Shown here: piece by piece, positions 1 through 5,047 of the stretch
How positions within the stretch are numbered: position 1 is the stretch's first letter
How the letters are laid out: every line of letters begins with the position of its first letter
From: an uncultured Devosia sp.
GTDB taxonomy: Bacteria > Pseudomonadota > Alphaproteobacteria > Rhizobiales > Devosiaceae
Length of the DNA: 5,360 nt
Reading direction: 5' to 3'
NCBI GenBank assembly: GCA_946480655.1
Contig: CAMLKN010000177.1
Span: 1 to 5,360 of the forward strand
Notes under the pieces: generated by a model
Database searches by the model: none
The model's input: only the letters and a program-made list of their open reading frames with translations
Told to the model about the DNA's origin: nothing
Program-made: the position numbers and the translations under genes

Positions 1-1156
1 CGGCGAGCTTGTCGAGCTGGTCGCGCAGTTCGTTGAACTGATCAGCCAGACCGGCGCGAACCGAGTTGCCGAGGATTTCACCGGCACCGGTGGTGGTGCC
101 GTTGATGGCGCCGGCCGAGGTCACACCGTCAACGGTGAGTTCCTGGGTCGACTGGTTTTCCAGGCGGAGCTTGCCATTGTCGTTCGAGGCACGAACCTTG
201 CCGTAGAAGTCGCTGGTCGAGGAGTTGATCTCGGACACCAGCTGGTCGACGGTCTTGGCTTCGTACTCCTTGGTGGTGGTCTGGGTCGGCGTGGCTGCCG
301 AGAAACCAAAGTCAGCCAGGGTCAGGGCGGTACCGGCACCGCCGTTGGCGATCGCGCCGCCGGCAATGGCGACGGAAGCGTCTTCGTAGCTGGTGGCAGC
401 CGGGCCGGTGAAGGTCAGGTTGCCGCCATCGTTGGCGACGGTCACGTCCATGTCCACGGCAGCGAAGCCGCCGTTGAGGGCTTCGATGAGTTCGTCACGG
501 GTCACGGCAGCGCCATTGGCGACGTCCATGGTGAACGAGGTTGCACCAGCGTCGACGGTGATGGTGTCAGCACCGGCCGAACCGCGGACGGTCACGGCAG
601 TGGCAGCGCCACCGTTGAGGGCAATGGTAAAGTCGAGGCCGTCACCGGCTTCGTCCATGTCGTAGGTGGCAGCAGCCGCACCGAGTTCGGTGGTGGCAGT
701 GGCGCCGCCGATCAGGCCGATGCTGGCTTCAGCGCCTTCGGCGAAGGCACCGCCGGAAACCGTCAGGACCTTGGCTTCTGCCAGGGCATCGGAGGTCACG
801 CCGGTCGTCACATCGGTATCGGTCAGGGTGTAGGAAGCGGTCTGGAAGGACTTGTCCTGACGGGCCTGACGCAGGGTCGACTGCATCGATTCCAGGGTCT
901 TGGTCATGGCCGAGAGGCCATTGTCAGCGGCTTCAAGGGTCTTGACGCCGTTGGCCATGGAGTCGAGCAGGGCACCCAGGTCGCTTGCGCGGTTGGTGAG
1001 GCCCTTGGCAGTGAACCAGCTGGAGGGATTGTCCAGAGCCGAGTTCACCTTGTTACCAGTGGCGAGGCGGTTCTGGGTGGAGGCCATCATGTCGGCCGTG
1101 CCCTTGAGGGACAGCAGGTTCGAGCGGACGGCTTTCGAAAGAGAGATATCGGCCAT
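1..1156 (-). CDS. Flagellin, N-terminal 385 codons (3' end outside window)
   Basis: Structural subunit of the flagellar filament, secreted through the flagellar type III export channel and polymerised at the tip. The reading frame is open from ATG (1156-1154) to the left edge. Residues 4-100 form the conserved N-terminal D0/D1 helices (SLSKAVRSNLLSLKGTA, then NRLATGNKVNSALDNPSSWF). Residues about 105-345 are a long variable domain rich in Gly, Ala, Thr, Asp and Val, with two Flagellin_IN-like segments near 218-248 and 301-331. Residues 359-385 (GEILGNSVRAGLADQFNELR) begin the conserved C-terminal half; the rest of D1/D0 lies outside. There is no cysteine and no signal peptide, as usual for flagellins. 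AAGGA lies 10 bases before the ATG. The gene is separated from the upstream operon by a strong terminator, so it should have its own promoter. Which flagellin paralogue it is cannot be told. Family assignment is secure; the symbol (fliC, flaA or fljK) is left open. Confidence 0.96.
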   Translation of the reverse strand, partial: MADISLSKAVRSNLLSLKGTADMMASTQNRLATGNKVNSALDNPSSWFTAKGLTNRASDLGALLDSMANGVKTLEAADNGLSAMTKTLESMQSTLRQARQDKSFQTASYTLTDTDVTTGVTSDALAEAKVLTVSGGAFAEGAEASIGLIGGATATTELGAAAATYDMDEAGDGLDFTIALNGGAATAVTVRGSAGADTITVDAGATSFTMDVANGAAVTRDELIEALNGGFAAVDMDVTVANDGGNLTFTGPAATSYEDASVAIAGGAIANGGAGTALTLADFGFSAATPTQTTTKEYEAKTVDQLVSEINSSTSDFYGKVRASNDNGKLRLENQSTQELTVDGVTSAGAINGTTTGAGEILGNSVRAGLADQFNELRDQLDKLA

Positions 1157-1220
1157 TTTGGCAGGGTCCTTTTCTAGGATTACGCATACTAAGACGCCTC
1201 TCCTGAGGCAGGCCGATCCT

Positions 1221-1247
1221 CTAACGGCAGGCTATAAGGAAGGGTTA
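1221..1247 (-). promoter_or_regulatory. Candidate sigma-28 (FliA)-type promoter of the flagellin gene
   Basis: Reading on the minus strand there is TAAC, exactly 15 bases, then GCCGTTAG. The enterobacterial FliA consensus is TAAA-N15-GCCGATAA, so 3 of 4 and 6 of 8 bases match with the correct spacing. The expected start of transcription would be near 1213, giving a leader of roughly 57 bases before the flagellin ATG. Caution: Caulobacter lacks FliA, and I do not know whether this organism has it. A housekeeping or sigma-54 promoter elsewhere in 1157-1303 is not excluded. Confidence 0.4.
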
Positions 1248-1303
1248 AGTGGATGCCGAAACTTTGGGCAAATACTGGCCACGAATTTATCTGTCGGGAA
1301 TAG

Positions 1304-1330
1304 AAAAAGCCCCGGAAACCGGGGCTTTTT
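1304..1330 (-). terminator. Strong symmetric rho-independent terminator after the flgI operon
   Basis: A perfect 12-base-pair stem (AAAAAGCCCCGG at 1304-1315 with CCGGGGCTTTTT at 1319-1330) closes an AAA loop on the plus strand. On the minus strand the hairpin ends in five T residues. It sits about 40 bases past the stop codon of the 116-residue gene and upstream of the flagellin promoter region, so it should end transcripts of the flgI operon and isolate the flagellin gene. Being symmetric, it could also work on plus-strand transcripts. Confidence 0.9.
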
Positions 1331-1369
1331 GCTGTCGTCGTCCTGGGAGGAGTCTAGGAAAGCGTTAAC

Positions 1370-1720
1370 TTAAGCCAGAAGGTCCTTGAGCCTGGCCTGG
1401 GATTCCTGGGGGATCTCTGCCGAGCCGATGCGGCGGAGCAATTCCTCCATGGATTGCGGTGTCGGGGGCAGGGCGCCGGCAATGACCGCAGCGGCGAAGT
1501 CGGCGGCGCGGTTGCGCTCCGGCTCGACGGGCTGGTCATCATTGGCGGGTTGCCGCTCGCCGGGAAGGCTCTGCCCGCGATCCCCGGCCCGGGCGCTGGT
1601 GGGCGCCTTCTGCGTGCTGTCCTGCAACACAGTGCGTTCGCCCATGGCCGGGCGATAGCGGAATTCCATCAGATTTGCGGAGCCCGGAGAAACGGGCTCG
1701 ATGGCGAGGTTTGCAACCAT
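1370..1720 (-). CDS. Unrecognised 116-residue protein in the flagellar cluster
   Basis: I do not recognise this protein. The start ATG (1720-1718) has a purine-rich GGGGGAAAGG just upstream; the stop is TAA (1372-1370). The middle (about residues 36-70) is rich in Gln, Pro, Arg, Ala, Asp and Glu and looks disordered. The last 45 residues (AADFAAAVIAGALPPTPQSM, then helix-prone EELLRRIGSAEIPQESQARLKDLLA) look like a small helical domain. There is no signal peptide, membrane segment or cysteine. It is not FlaF or FlbT, which often lie near alphaproteobacterial flagellins. It follows the FlgN-like gene after 98 bases and precedes the operon terminator, so it is probably the last gene of the flgI transcript. 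Overlapping open frames on the plus strand (1386-1658, 1454-1759) are weaker candidates: they lack flagellar similarity and would end inside or across this unit. A flagellar role is inferred from position only. Confidence 0.75.
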   Translation of the reverse strand: MVANLAIEPVSPGSANLMEFRYRPAMGERTVLQDSTQKAPTSARAGDRGQSLPGERQPANDDQPVEPERNRAADFAAAVIAGALPPTPQSMEELLRRIGSAEIPQESQARLKDLLA

Positions 1721-1795
1721 TACCTTTCCCCCGAATGCACCTATTCGCGGAAACCCTAAGCTGCGCCCCTTATCCTCATGTAACCTTTGTGTTGC

Positions 1796-1812
1796 GCATT
1801 TGATGCAAATGC
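1796..1812. repeat. Perfect inverted repeat after the FlgN-like gene
   Basis: GCATTTG (1796-1802) and CAAATGC (1806-1812) are exact reverse complements around a 3-base ATG loop. It starts 7 bases past the stop codon of the FlgN-like gene. No T-run follows on the minus strand, so it is not a classic terminator. It might be an mRNA 3'-end stabiliser, a weak attenuator, or an operator for the next gene. Function is unknown. Confidence 0.5.
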
Positions 1813-1818
1813 CTGCGA

Positions 1819-2286
1819 TTACAGGGCGCGGTTTATGGCGATGCCCTTGGCCGAGGAATTGGCGTCAGAGGTGATCGTGCCAGCCGTGCCATATGTCTTG
1901 GCGCGGTTCTGTTGTCCGACCATCCGCGCAACGTCGGTGAGCACATCTTCGGTCACGGTCTTGGCCGTGGCCAGCACCCGCAGGTTTTCCGCCATCTGGG
2001 TGGCAAGGCTTTCGTGGCCCGCACGCAGGCGCTCGAGTGCCGCCGGGGCCTCGGTGGTCAGACGTGCGCTCTGGCGCTGGATGGCGCGGGCGAAGGTCAC
2101 ATAGTCCTGCGCCAGCCGCGTCTTGTCCGGCGTCAGCTGGCCGGCCTGACGCATATGCCCGGCGCGCAGCAGAGTAGTTTCCTGATTCATCACGTCGACC
2201 AGGGCGGTCAGTGCCTGCTCGGCATGGGCGCAGAGTTCTGCACCGGGAAGGGCGTCGAGGGCGGCGAGACGGGCGGCAGCGGTCAT
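1819..2286 (-). CDS. FlgN/FlbY-like flagellar protein
   Basis: A 155-residue, almost wholly helical protein at the place in the operon where Caulobacter has flbY and where Hyphomicrobiales have a FlgN-like gene. FlgN proteins are cytoplasmic chaperones for hook-associated proteins. Residues about 15-75 hold a long helix with LVDVMNQETTLLRAG and KTRLAQDYVTFARAI, the pattern expected of FlgN (an early 'E-x-x-L' helix, then a 'K-x-x-L' helix). Residues 80-128 form further helix, and the Gly/Ser/Thr-rich tail ends in GIAINRAL, a type of ending seen in alphaproteobacterial members. The start ATG (2286-2284) overlaps the stop of the FlgJ-like gene by 4 bases (ATGA), so translation is probably coupled. 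The stop is TAA (1821-1819). Similarity is structural and positional rather than a strong motif match, so the exact role is inferred. Confidence 0.82.
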   Translation of the reverse strand: MTAAARLAALDALPGAELCAHAEQALTALVDVMNQETTLLRAGHMRQAGQLTPDKTRLAQDYVTFARAIQRQSARLTTEAPAALERLRAGHESLATQMAENLRVLATAKTVTEDVLTDVARMVGQQNRAKTYGTAGTITSDANSSAKGIAINRAL

Positions 2287-2621
2287 TTTCCGTATGCTCC
2301 GGAACTGGCGACAATATTGGATTGGGTGAGGCCACGGCTGGCATTGGCGGCTTCCTGCAGGGCAATCATCTGCCCCATAAGCTCATCGGCGAGGCCGATG
2401 CCGCCACCTTGCGCCATGGTATTGGCGAGCTGTTCGGCCTGCATGGAGCGCCATGTCTCCTCGCCGAAGCCGCCGCCGAAATTCTCGTCGCCCTTGATCG
2501 AGGCGAACATTTCCTTGGTCAGCATGTTAAGAAACACGCCTTCGAGTTCCTCGGCCTGGCTGCGGATCGTCTGTAGCTGGCGGGGGGTCAGGCCGGAATT
2601 GGCGGGGTTGATCGCAACCAT
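2283..2621 (-). CDS. flgJ: FlgJ-type rod-binding protein (CheL-like, no muramidase domain)
   Basis: A 112-residue protein consisting of only the FlgJ N-terminal rod-binding domain. In enterobacteria this domain caps the growing rod in the periplasm; the C-terminal peptidoglycan hydrolase domain of gammaproteobacterial FlgJ is absent here, as is usual in Alphaproteobacteria. Diagnostic segments are ELEGVFLNMLTKEMFASI (25-42), FGGGFGEETWRSMQAEQLAN (48-67) and GGGIGLADELMGQMI (72-86). No signal peptide is seen, consistent with flagellar export. The chosen start ATG (2621-2619) has GAGG seven bases upstream inside the end of flgI and overlaps the flgI TGA by one base; a GTG three bases earlier is a second possible start. 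The stop overlaps the next ATG by 4 bases. The Caulobacter counterpart is called cheL, so that symbol would also be acceptable. Confidence 0.93.
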   Translation of the reverse strand: MVAINPANSGLTPRQLQTIRSQAEELEGVFLNMLTKEMFASIKGDENFGGGFGEETWRSMQAEQLANTMAQGGGIGLADELMGQMIALQEAANASRGLTQSNIVASSGAYGK

Positions 2622-3745
2622 CACAGCACCTCGATCTCGGCCTGCAGGGCGCCGGTGGCCTTGATGGCCTGGAGGATGGCGATGAGATCGCGCGGCGAGA
2701 TGCCCAGCGCGTTGAGCCCATCCACAAGCTGCTGCAGCGTTACCGACTCTTCGACCACCTGCAGGGCGGTATCGGACTGGTTGACGTTGAGATTGGTATT
2801 GGCCTCCACCGCAGTCTGTCCCAGGCTCAGCGGATTGGGCTGAACCACTTCGGGGTTTTCGGCGATGGTGACCGTCAGGTTCGACTGCGCAACGGCCACG
2901 CTCGATACGCGCACATCCTTGCCCATGACGATGATCCCGGAATTTTCGTCGATGACGATCTTGGCCGGCTGGTCGGTCTGGACGATGAGCTGTTCGATAT
3001 CAGTGAGAAGGTCGACAATGTTGCCGTTGAAGTTCGGGGGCAGGGTGAGGCGCACCGTGGCCGGGTCTTCCGGCACGGCGGTGGGCGCGCCGATGAAGTC
3101 ATTGACGGCCAGGGCGATGCGGCGGGCAGTTGTCAGGTCGGGGTTGCGCAGGGCGAGGCGCAGCGAATGCTGGGAGCCGAGGTGAAAATCGATCTCGCGC
3201 TCGATCAGTGCGCCAGAGGAAATGCGTCCGGTGGTAGGAACGCCCGATACGACGCTGGCGGCTTCCCCCTCGGCGCTGAAGCCGTTGATCAGCACTGCGC
3301 CCTGGGCGATGGCATAGACTTCGCCATCGGCGCCGAGCAGGGGCGTCACCAGCAGCGTGCCGCCCTGCAGGCTGTCGGCATCACCCAGCGCGGCCACGGA
3401 CACATCCATGCGCGAGCCCTGGGTGGCGAATGGCGGCAGGTTGGCCGTCACCATGACTGCGGCGACATTGGCCGTGCGAACATTCTCGCCCTGGGTGTTT
3501 ACGCCCAGGCGCTCGAGCATCGATTGCAGGGACTGCTTGGTGAAGGGCGAATTGTTAAGACTGTCGCCGGTGCCATTGAGGCCAACCACGAGGCCATAGC
3601 CGACCAGCTGGTTTTCCCGGATGCCCTCCATGTCCACGATATCCTTGATGCGCGCGGGCGCAGCCTGGATCGGGGTGAGCGGTGTCGCGATCAGCGCGGC
3701 GCTCAGGATAGTGGCGGCTATGGTGCGAAGCAGGCGGTTCGGCAT
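2621..3745 (-). CDS. flgI: FlgI, flagellar P-ring protein
   Basis: Builds the P ring that surrounds the distal rod in the peptidoglycan layer; reached through Sec export to the periplasm. The 374-residue length matches the family. Residues 1-31 are a signal peptide (Arg at 4 and 7, hydrophobic core 9-23, cleavage probable near Ala28-Ala31). Family hallmarks follow: RIKDIVDMEGIRENQLVGYG (32-51), LVVGLNGTGDSLNNSPFTKQ, then TANVAAVMVTANLPPFATQG (91-110), the VSALGDADSL-like stretch, and near the C-terminus VTLQQLVDGLNALGISPRDL. I chose ATG at 3745 because GGGGA lies six bases upstream and the product begins with a proper signal peptide; the ATG at 3778 would add MGMGRHHSGNK and has no clear ribosome site. 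It is the first gene of a coupled operon driven by a sigma-54-type promoter. Confidence 0.97.
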   Translation of the reverse strand: MPNRLLRTIAATILSAALIATPLTPIQAAPARIKDIVDMEGIRENQLVGYGLVVGLNGTGDSLNNSPFTKQSLQSMLERLGVNTQGENVRTANVAAVMVTANLPPFATQGSRMDVSVAALGDADSLQGGTLLVTPLLGADGEVYAIAQGAVLINGFSAEGEAASVVSGVPTTGRISSGALIEREIDFHLGSQHSLRLALRNPDLTTARRIALAVNDFIGAPTAVPEDPATVRLTLPPNFNGNIVDLLTDIEQLIVQTDQPAKIVIDENSGIIVMGKDVRVSSVAVAQSNLTVTIAENPEVVQPNPLSLGQTAVEANTNLNVNQSDTALQVVEESVTLQQLVDGLNALGISPRDLIAILQAIKATGALQAEIEVL

Positions 3746-3801
3746 TTTATTCCCCGAATGATGCCGCCCCATCCCCATGGTGCGGCTCTCGCAGGGATCA
3801 A

Positions 3802-3817
3802 TGCCAGAAGCGTGCCA
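3802..3817 (-). promoter_or_regulatory. Sigma-54 (RpoN) promoter of the flgI operon
   Basis: On the minus strand the sequence is TGGCACG, four bases (CTTC), then TGGCA. The consensus is TGGCACG-N4-TTGCW, so only one base of the core differs, and the invariant GG and GC are exactly ten bases apart. Transcription should begin near 3791, about 46 bases before the chosen flgI ATG. In Caulobacter such promoters of middle and late flagellar genes are activated by FlbD. Confidence 0.82.
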
Positions 3818-3923
3818 AGTGCCTCGGTTTCAACTAGTATATTGATTTCGCGTACTTATTTCCGATTGTGCTGGCGACGGAAACGTGTGGATTGTCTTCG
3901 CCCTGCAATTCTTGCCGGGCATG

Positions 3924-3939
3924 TTAAGGCCTTGTTAAC
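3924..3939 (+). promoter_or_regulatory. CtrA-type binding site upstream of fliX
   Basis: TTAAGGCCTTGTTAAC is an exact match to the CtrA recognition pattern TTAA-N7-TTAA(C), 50 bases before the fliX start codon. In Caulobacter CtrA sites that overlap the -35 region activate early flagellar genes, and fliX belongs to that class. No convincing separate -10 box is seen downstream, which is normal for CtrA-dependent promoters. Binding is inferred from the motif only. Confidence 0.75.
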
Positions 3940-3945
3940 TCCGGT

Positions 3946-3960
3946 GGGCAGATTTTGCCG
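3946..3960. promoter_or_regulatory. Imperfect inverted repeat, candidate FlbD-type enhancer
   Basis: GGGCAGATTTTGCCG has GGCA and TGCC arms around five bases. It lies about 130 bases upstream of the sigma-54 promoter of flgI, a normal enhancer distance, and immediately downstream of the CtrA-type box, where a bound protein could also block fliX. A related 15-mer (GGGCAAATACTGGCC) lies at 1266-1280 upstream of the flagellin gene in the same orientation, with 10 of 15 bases identical. I cannot confirm that it fits the FlbD (ftr) consensus. Confidence 0.3.
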
Positions 3961-3989
3961 CTAACGCAGCAGCAGGTGAGTCAGTCCCT

Positions 3990-4409
3990 TTGCGCATAGA
4001 TGCCACCAATCGAACCAGCGGCGTCGCTGGCAGGAGCGCCACCGGCAAGGCCGGCAGCGGTCCCGCCTTTGTGCCTGTGGGTGAGCACGGCGCGGCGCGG
4101 GTGAGTACAGCCGCTCCTGTTGCACCGGCTGCGGGTCTGGATGCCATTCTGGCCCTGCAGGCGGTGGGCGACTTCACAGAAGGCCGGCGCAGAGCGGTCA
4201 AGCGCGGCGCGAACCTGCTCGATCTGCTCGACGCGATGAAGGCGGATCTCCTCATCGGTCGCACGACGCCGCAGCGCCTCGATGCCATGGTGACACAGTT
4301 GAGCGCCCTGCGCGAAAGGGTCGAGCCGGAGCTGGATGCCCTCATCGACGATATCGAACTGCGCGTCCGGGTCGAGCTGGCGAAACTTGGGCGATATCCC
4401 CAGCTTTGA
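3990..4409 (+). CDS. fliX: FliX, flagellar assembly trans-acting regulator
   Basis: In Caulobacter FliX couples basal-body assembly to transcription by controlling the sigma-54 activator FlbD; the family is confined to Alphaproteobacteria. The 139-residue product has the family's plan: a short MRI-type start, a variable Gly/Ala/Ser-rich N-terminal third (1-48), and a conserved helical remainder starting at LDAILALQAV (50-59), then RRRAVKRGANLLDLLDAMK (66-84) and ending IDDIELRVRVELAKLG (119-134). The start is TTG at 3990: it gives the family-typical MRI beginning, AGGTGAG lies about ten bases upstream, and the next in-frame ATG (near 4139) would remove the N-terminal third. The gene is divergent from flgI, the same arrangement as in Caulobacter, and is preceded by a CtrA-type box. 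No clear terminator follows. Confidence 0.93.
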   Translation: MRIDATNRTSGVAGRSATGKAGSGPAFVPVGEHGAARVSTAAPVAPAAGLDAILALQAVGDFTEGRRRAVKRGANLLDLLDAMKADLLIGRTTPQRLDAMVTQLSALRERVEPELDALIDDIELRVRVELAKLGRYPQL

Positions 4410-4487
4410 CTTGCGGTAAATTGTCCTTTTGTCATCAGGATGTTGCCAGTTCTGCGCTATGGGCCTGACGCGGCGCGATTTCTTGCG

Positions 4488-4502
4488 TTAACGAGACGTA
4501 AC
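4488..4502 (+). promoter_or_regulatory. Possible degenerate CtrA-type site upstream of dksA
   Basis: TTAACGAGACGTAAC carries one perfect TTAA half-site followed at one base short of the usual spacing by a GTAAC half-site. It lies just before the dksA -35 box. The match is imperfect, so this is a weak candidate. Confidence 0.2.
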
Positions 4503-4510
4503 TTGTGTGC

Positions 4511-4539
4511 TTGCCGGGGGCGGGCGAGGCGCATATATA
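4511..4539 (+). promoter_or_regulatory. Sigma-70-type promoter of dksA
   Basis: TTGCCG (4511-4516), a 17-base spacer and TATATA (4534-4539) form a good housekeeping promoter, standing out as AT-rich in a GC-rich stretch. Transcription should start near 4546, giving a leader of about 28 bases before the ATG at 4574. This argues against the TTG at 4556 as the translation start and shows that dksA need not depend on fliX transcription. Confidence 0.72.
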
Positions 4540-4573
4540 GGCCGCCAAGGGCGCATTGGAGTTGAGTCTGCTG

Positions 4574-4990
4574 ATGTCTTCGGTTGAACTTACGGATTAT
4601 CGACCCAGCGAGGACGAGCCGTTCATGAACCCGCGGCAGCGGGAATACTTCAGGAACAAGCTGAACGCCTGGAAGGACGAGATCTTGCGCGAAAGCCGCC
4701 TGACTCTCGAAAACCTCCAGGAAGAAAGCCAGAACCACCCGGATATGGCTGATCGTGCCAGCTCGGAAAGCGATCGATCGCTTGAGCTTCGGACCCGCGA
4801 TCGCCAGCGCAAGCTGATTTCCAAGATCGATGCAGCGCTCAAGCGGATCGACGACGGGACTTATGGCTATTGCGAGGAGACGGGCGATCCGATCGGCCTG
4901 GCGCGGCTTGATGCCCGCCCGACGGCAACGCTGAGCCTGGAAGCCCAGGAACTGCATGAGCGCCGCGAAAAGGTCTATCGCGACGAATAG
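4574..4990 (+). CDS. dksA: DksA, RNA polymerase-binding transcription factor (alphaproteobacterial type)
   Basis: DksA binds in the RNA polymerase secondary channel and works with ppGpp to repress rRNA and activate amino-acid promoters. The 138-residue product has the coiled coil (about 20-95), whose tip carries the functional DxxDxA motif (D57, D60, A62, in HPDMADRASSES). The globular region follows: TYGYCEETGDPIGLARLDAR (97-115). Of the four zinc-binding cysteines of E. coli DksA only the first (C100) is kept; the others are T103, S121 and A124. This single-cysteine form is the usual one in Alphaproteobacteria and is not a sign of decay. I chose ATG 4574 because the product then starts MSSVELTDY like relatives (an acidic stretch before FMNPRQREYF) and a GAG lies seven bases upstream. 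A TTG at 4556 would add MELSLL. Its own promoter precedes it and a hairpin terminator follows. Confidence 0.96.
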   Translation: MSSVELTDYRPSEDEPFMNPRQREYFRNKLNAWKDEILRESRLTLENLQEESQNHPDMADRASSESDRSLELRTRDRQRKLISKIDAALKRIDDGTYGYCEETGDPIGLARLDARPTATLSLEAQELHERREKVYRDE

Positions 4991-5012
4991 GCCATGGTGC
5001 CAGCCTGATTTG

Positions 5013-5038
5013 AAAAGCCCGCAGCGATGCGGGCTTTT
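5013..5038. terminator. Bidirectional terminator between dksA and the convergent ABM gene
   Basis: AAAAGCCCGCA (5013-5023) and TGCGGGCTTTT (5028-5038) form a perfect 11-base-pair stem around a GCGA loop. T-runs are present in both directions. It lies 22 bases after the dksA stop and 9 bases after the stop of the gene on the opposite strand, so it should serve both transcripts. Confidence 0.92.
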
Positions 5039-5047
5039 GCATTTCTG

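Noticed and set aside
1..1156. An entirely stop-free plus-strand frame opposite the flagellin gene, including an apparent 157-residue product starting at 900
   Set aside because: It is the in-phase antisense of a GC-rich, Ala/Gly/Val-rich flagellin in which the complement rarely makes stops. The minus-strand frame gives an unmistakable flagellin.
1269..1282. A sigma-54-like element TGGCCAGTATTTGC on the minus strand upstream of the flagellin gene
   Set aside because: Only nine bases separate GG and GC instead of the required ten. Spacing is strict for sigma-54, so I do not call it a promoter, although part of it overlaps the shared 15-base motif.
1912..2664. A 250-residue plus-strand open frame across the FlgN-like and FlgJ-like genes
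   Set aside because: Its translation has no recognisable domain, and the minus-strand genes show clear family motifs with tight start-stop overlaps.
3746..3778. An upstream ATG that would add 11 residues to FlgI
   Set aside because: The extension (MGMGRHHSGNK) would sit before the signal peptide, has no clear ribosome binding site, and would leave only about 13 bases of leader from the sigma-54 promoter.
3167..3964. A 265-residue plus-strand open frame opposite flgI
   Set aside because: It is a shadow of flgI, rich in His, Gly and Arg, and it runs across the flgI promoter region.
3935..4435. A 166-residue minus-strand open frame opposite fliX
   Set aside because: Its product is Ser/Arg/Ala-rich with no family likeness, while the plus strand encodes FliX.
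4556..4573. A TTG start that would add six residues to DksA
   Set aside because: It would lie only about 10 bases from the predicted transcription start, and relatives begin at the position matching ATG 4574.
4457..4957. A 166-residue minus-strand open frame opposite dksA
   Set aside because: Antisense shadow of a clear dksA gene; it would also cross the dksA promoter.
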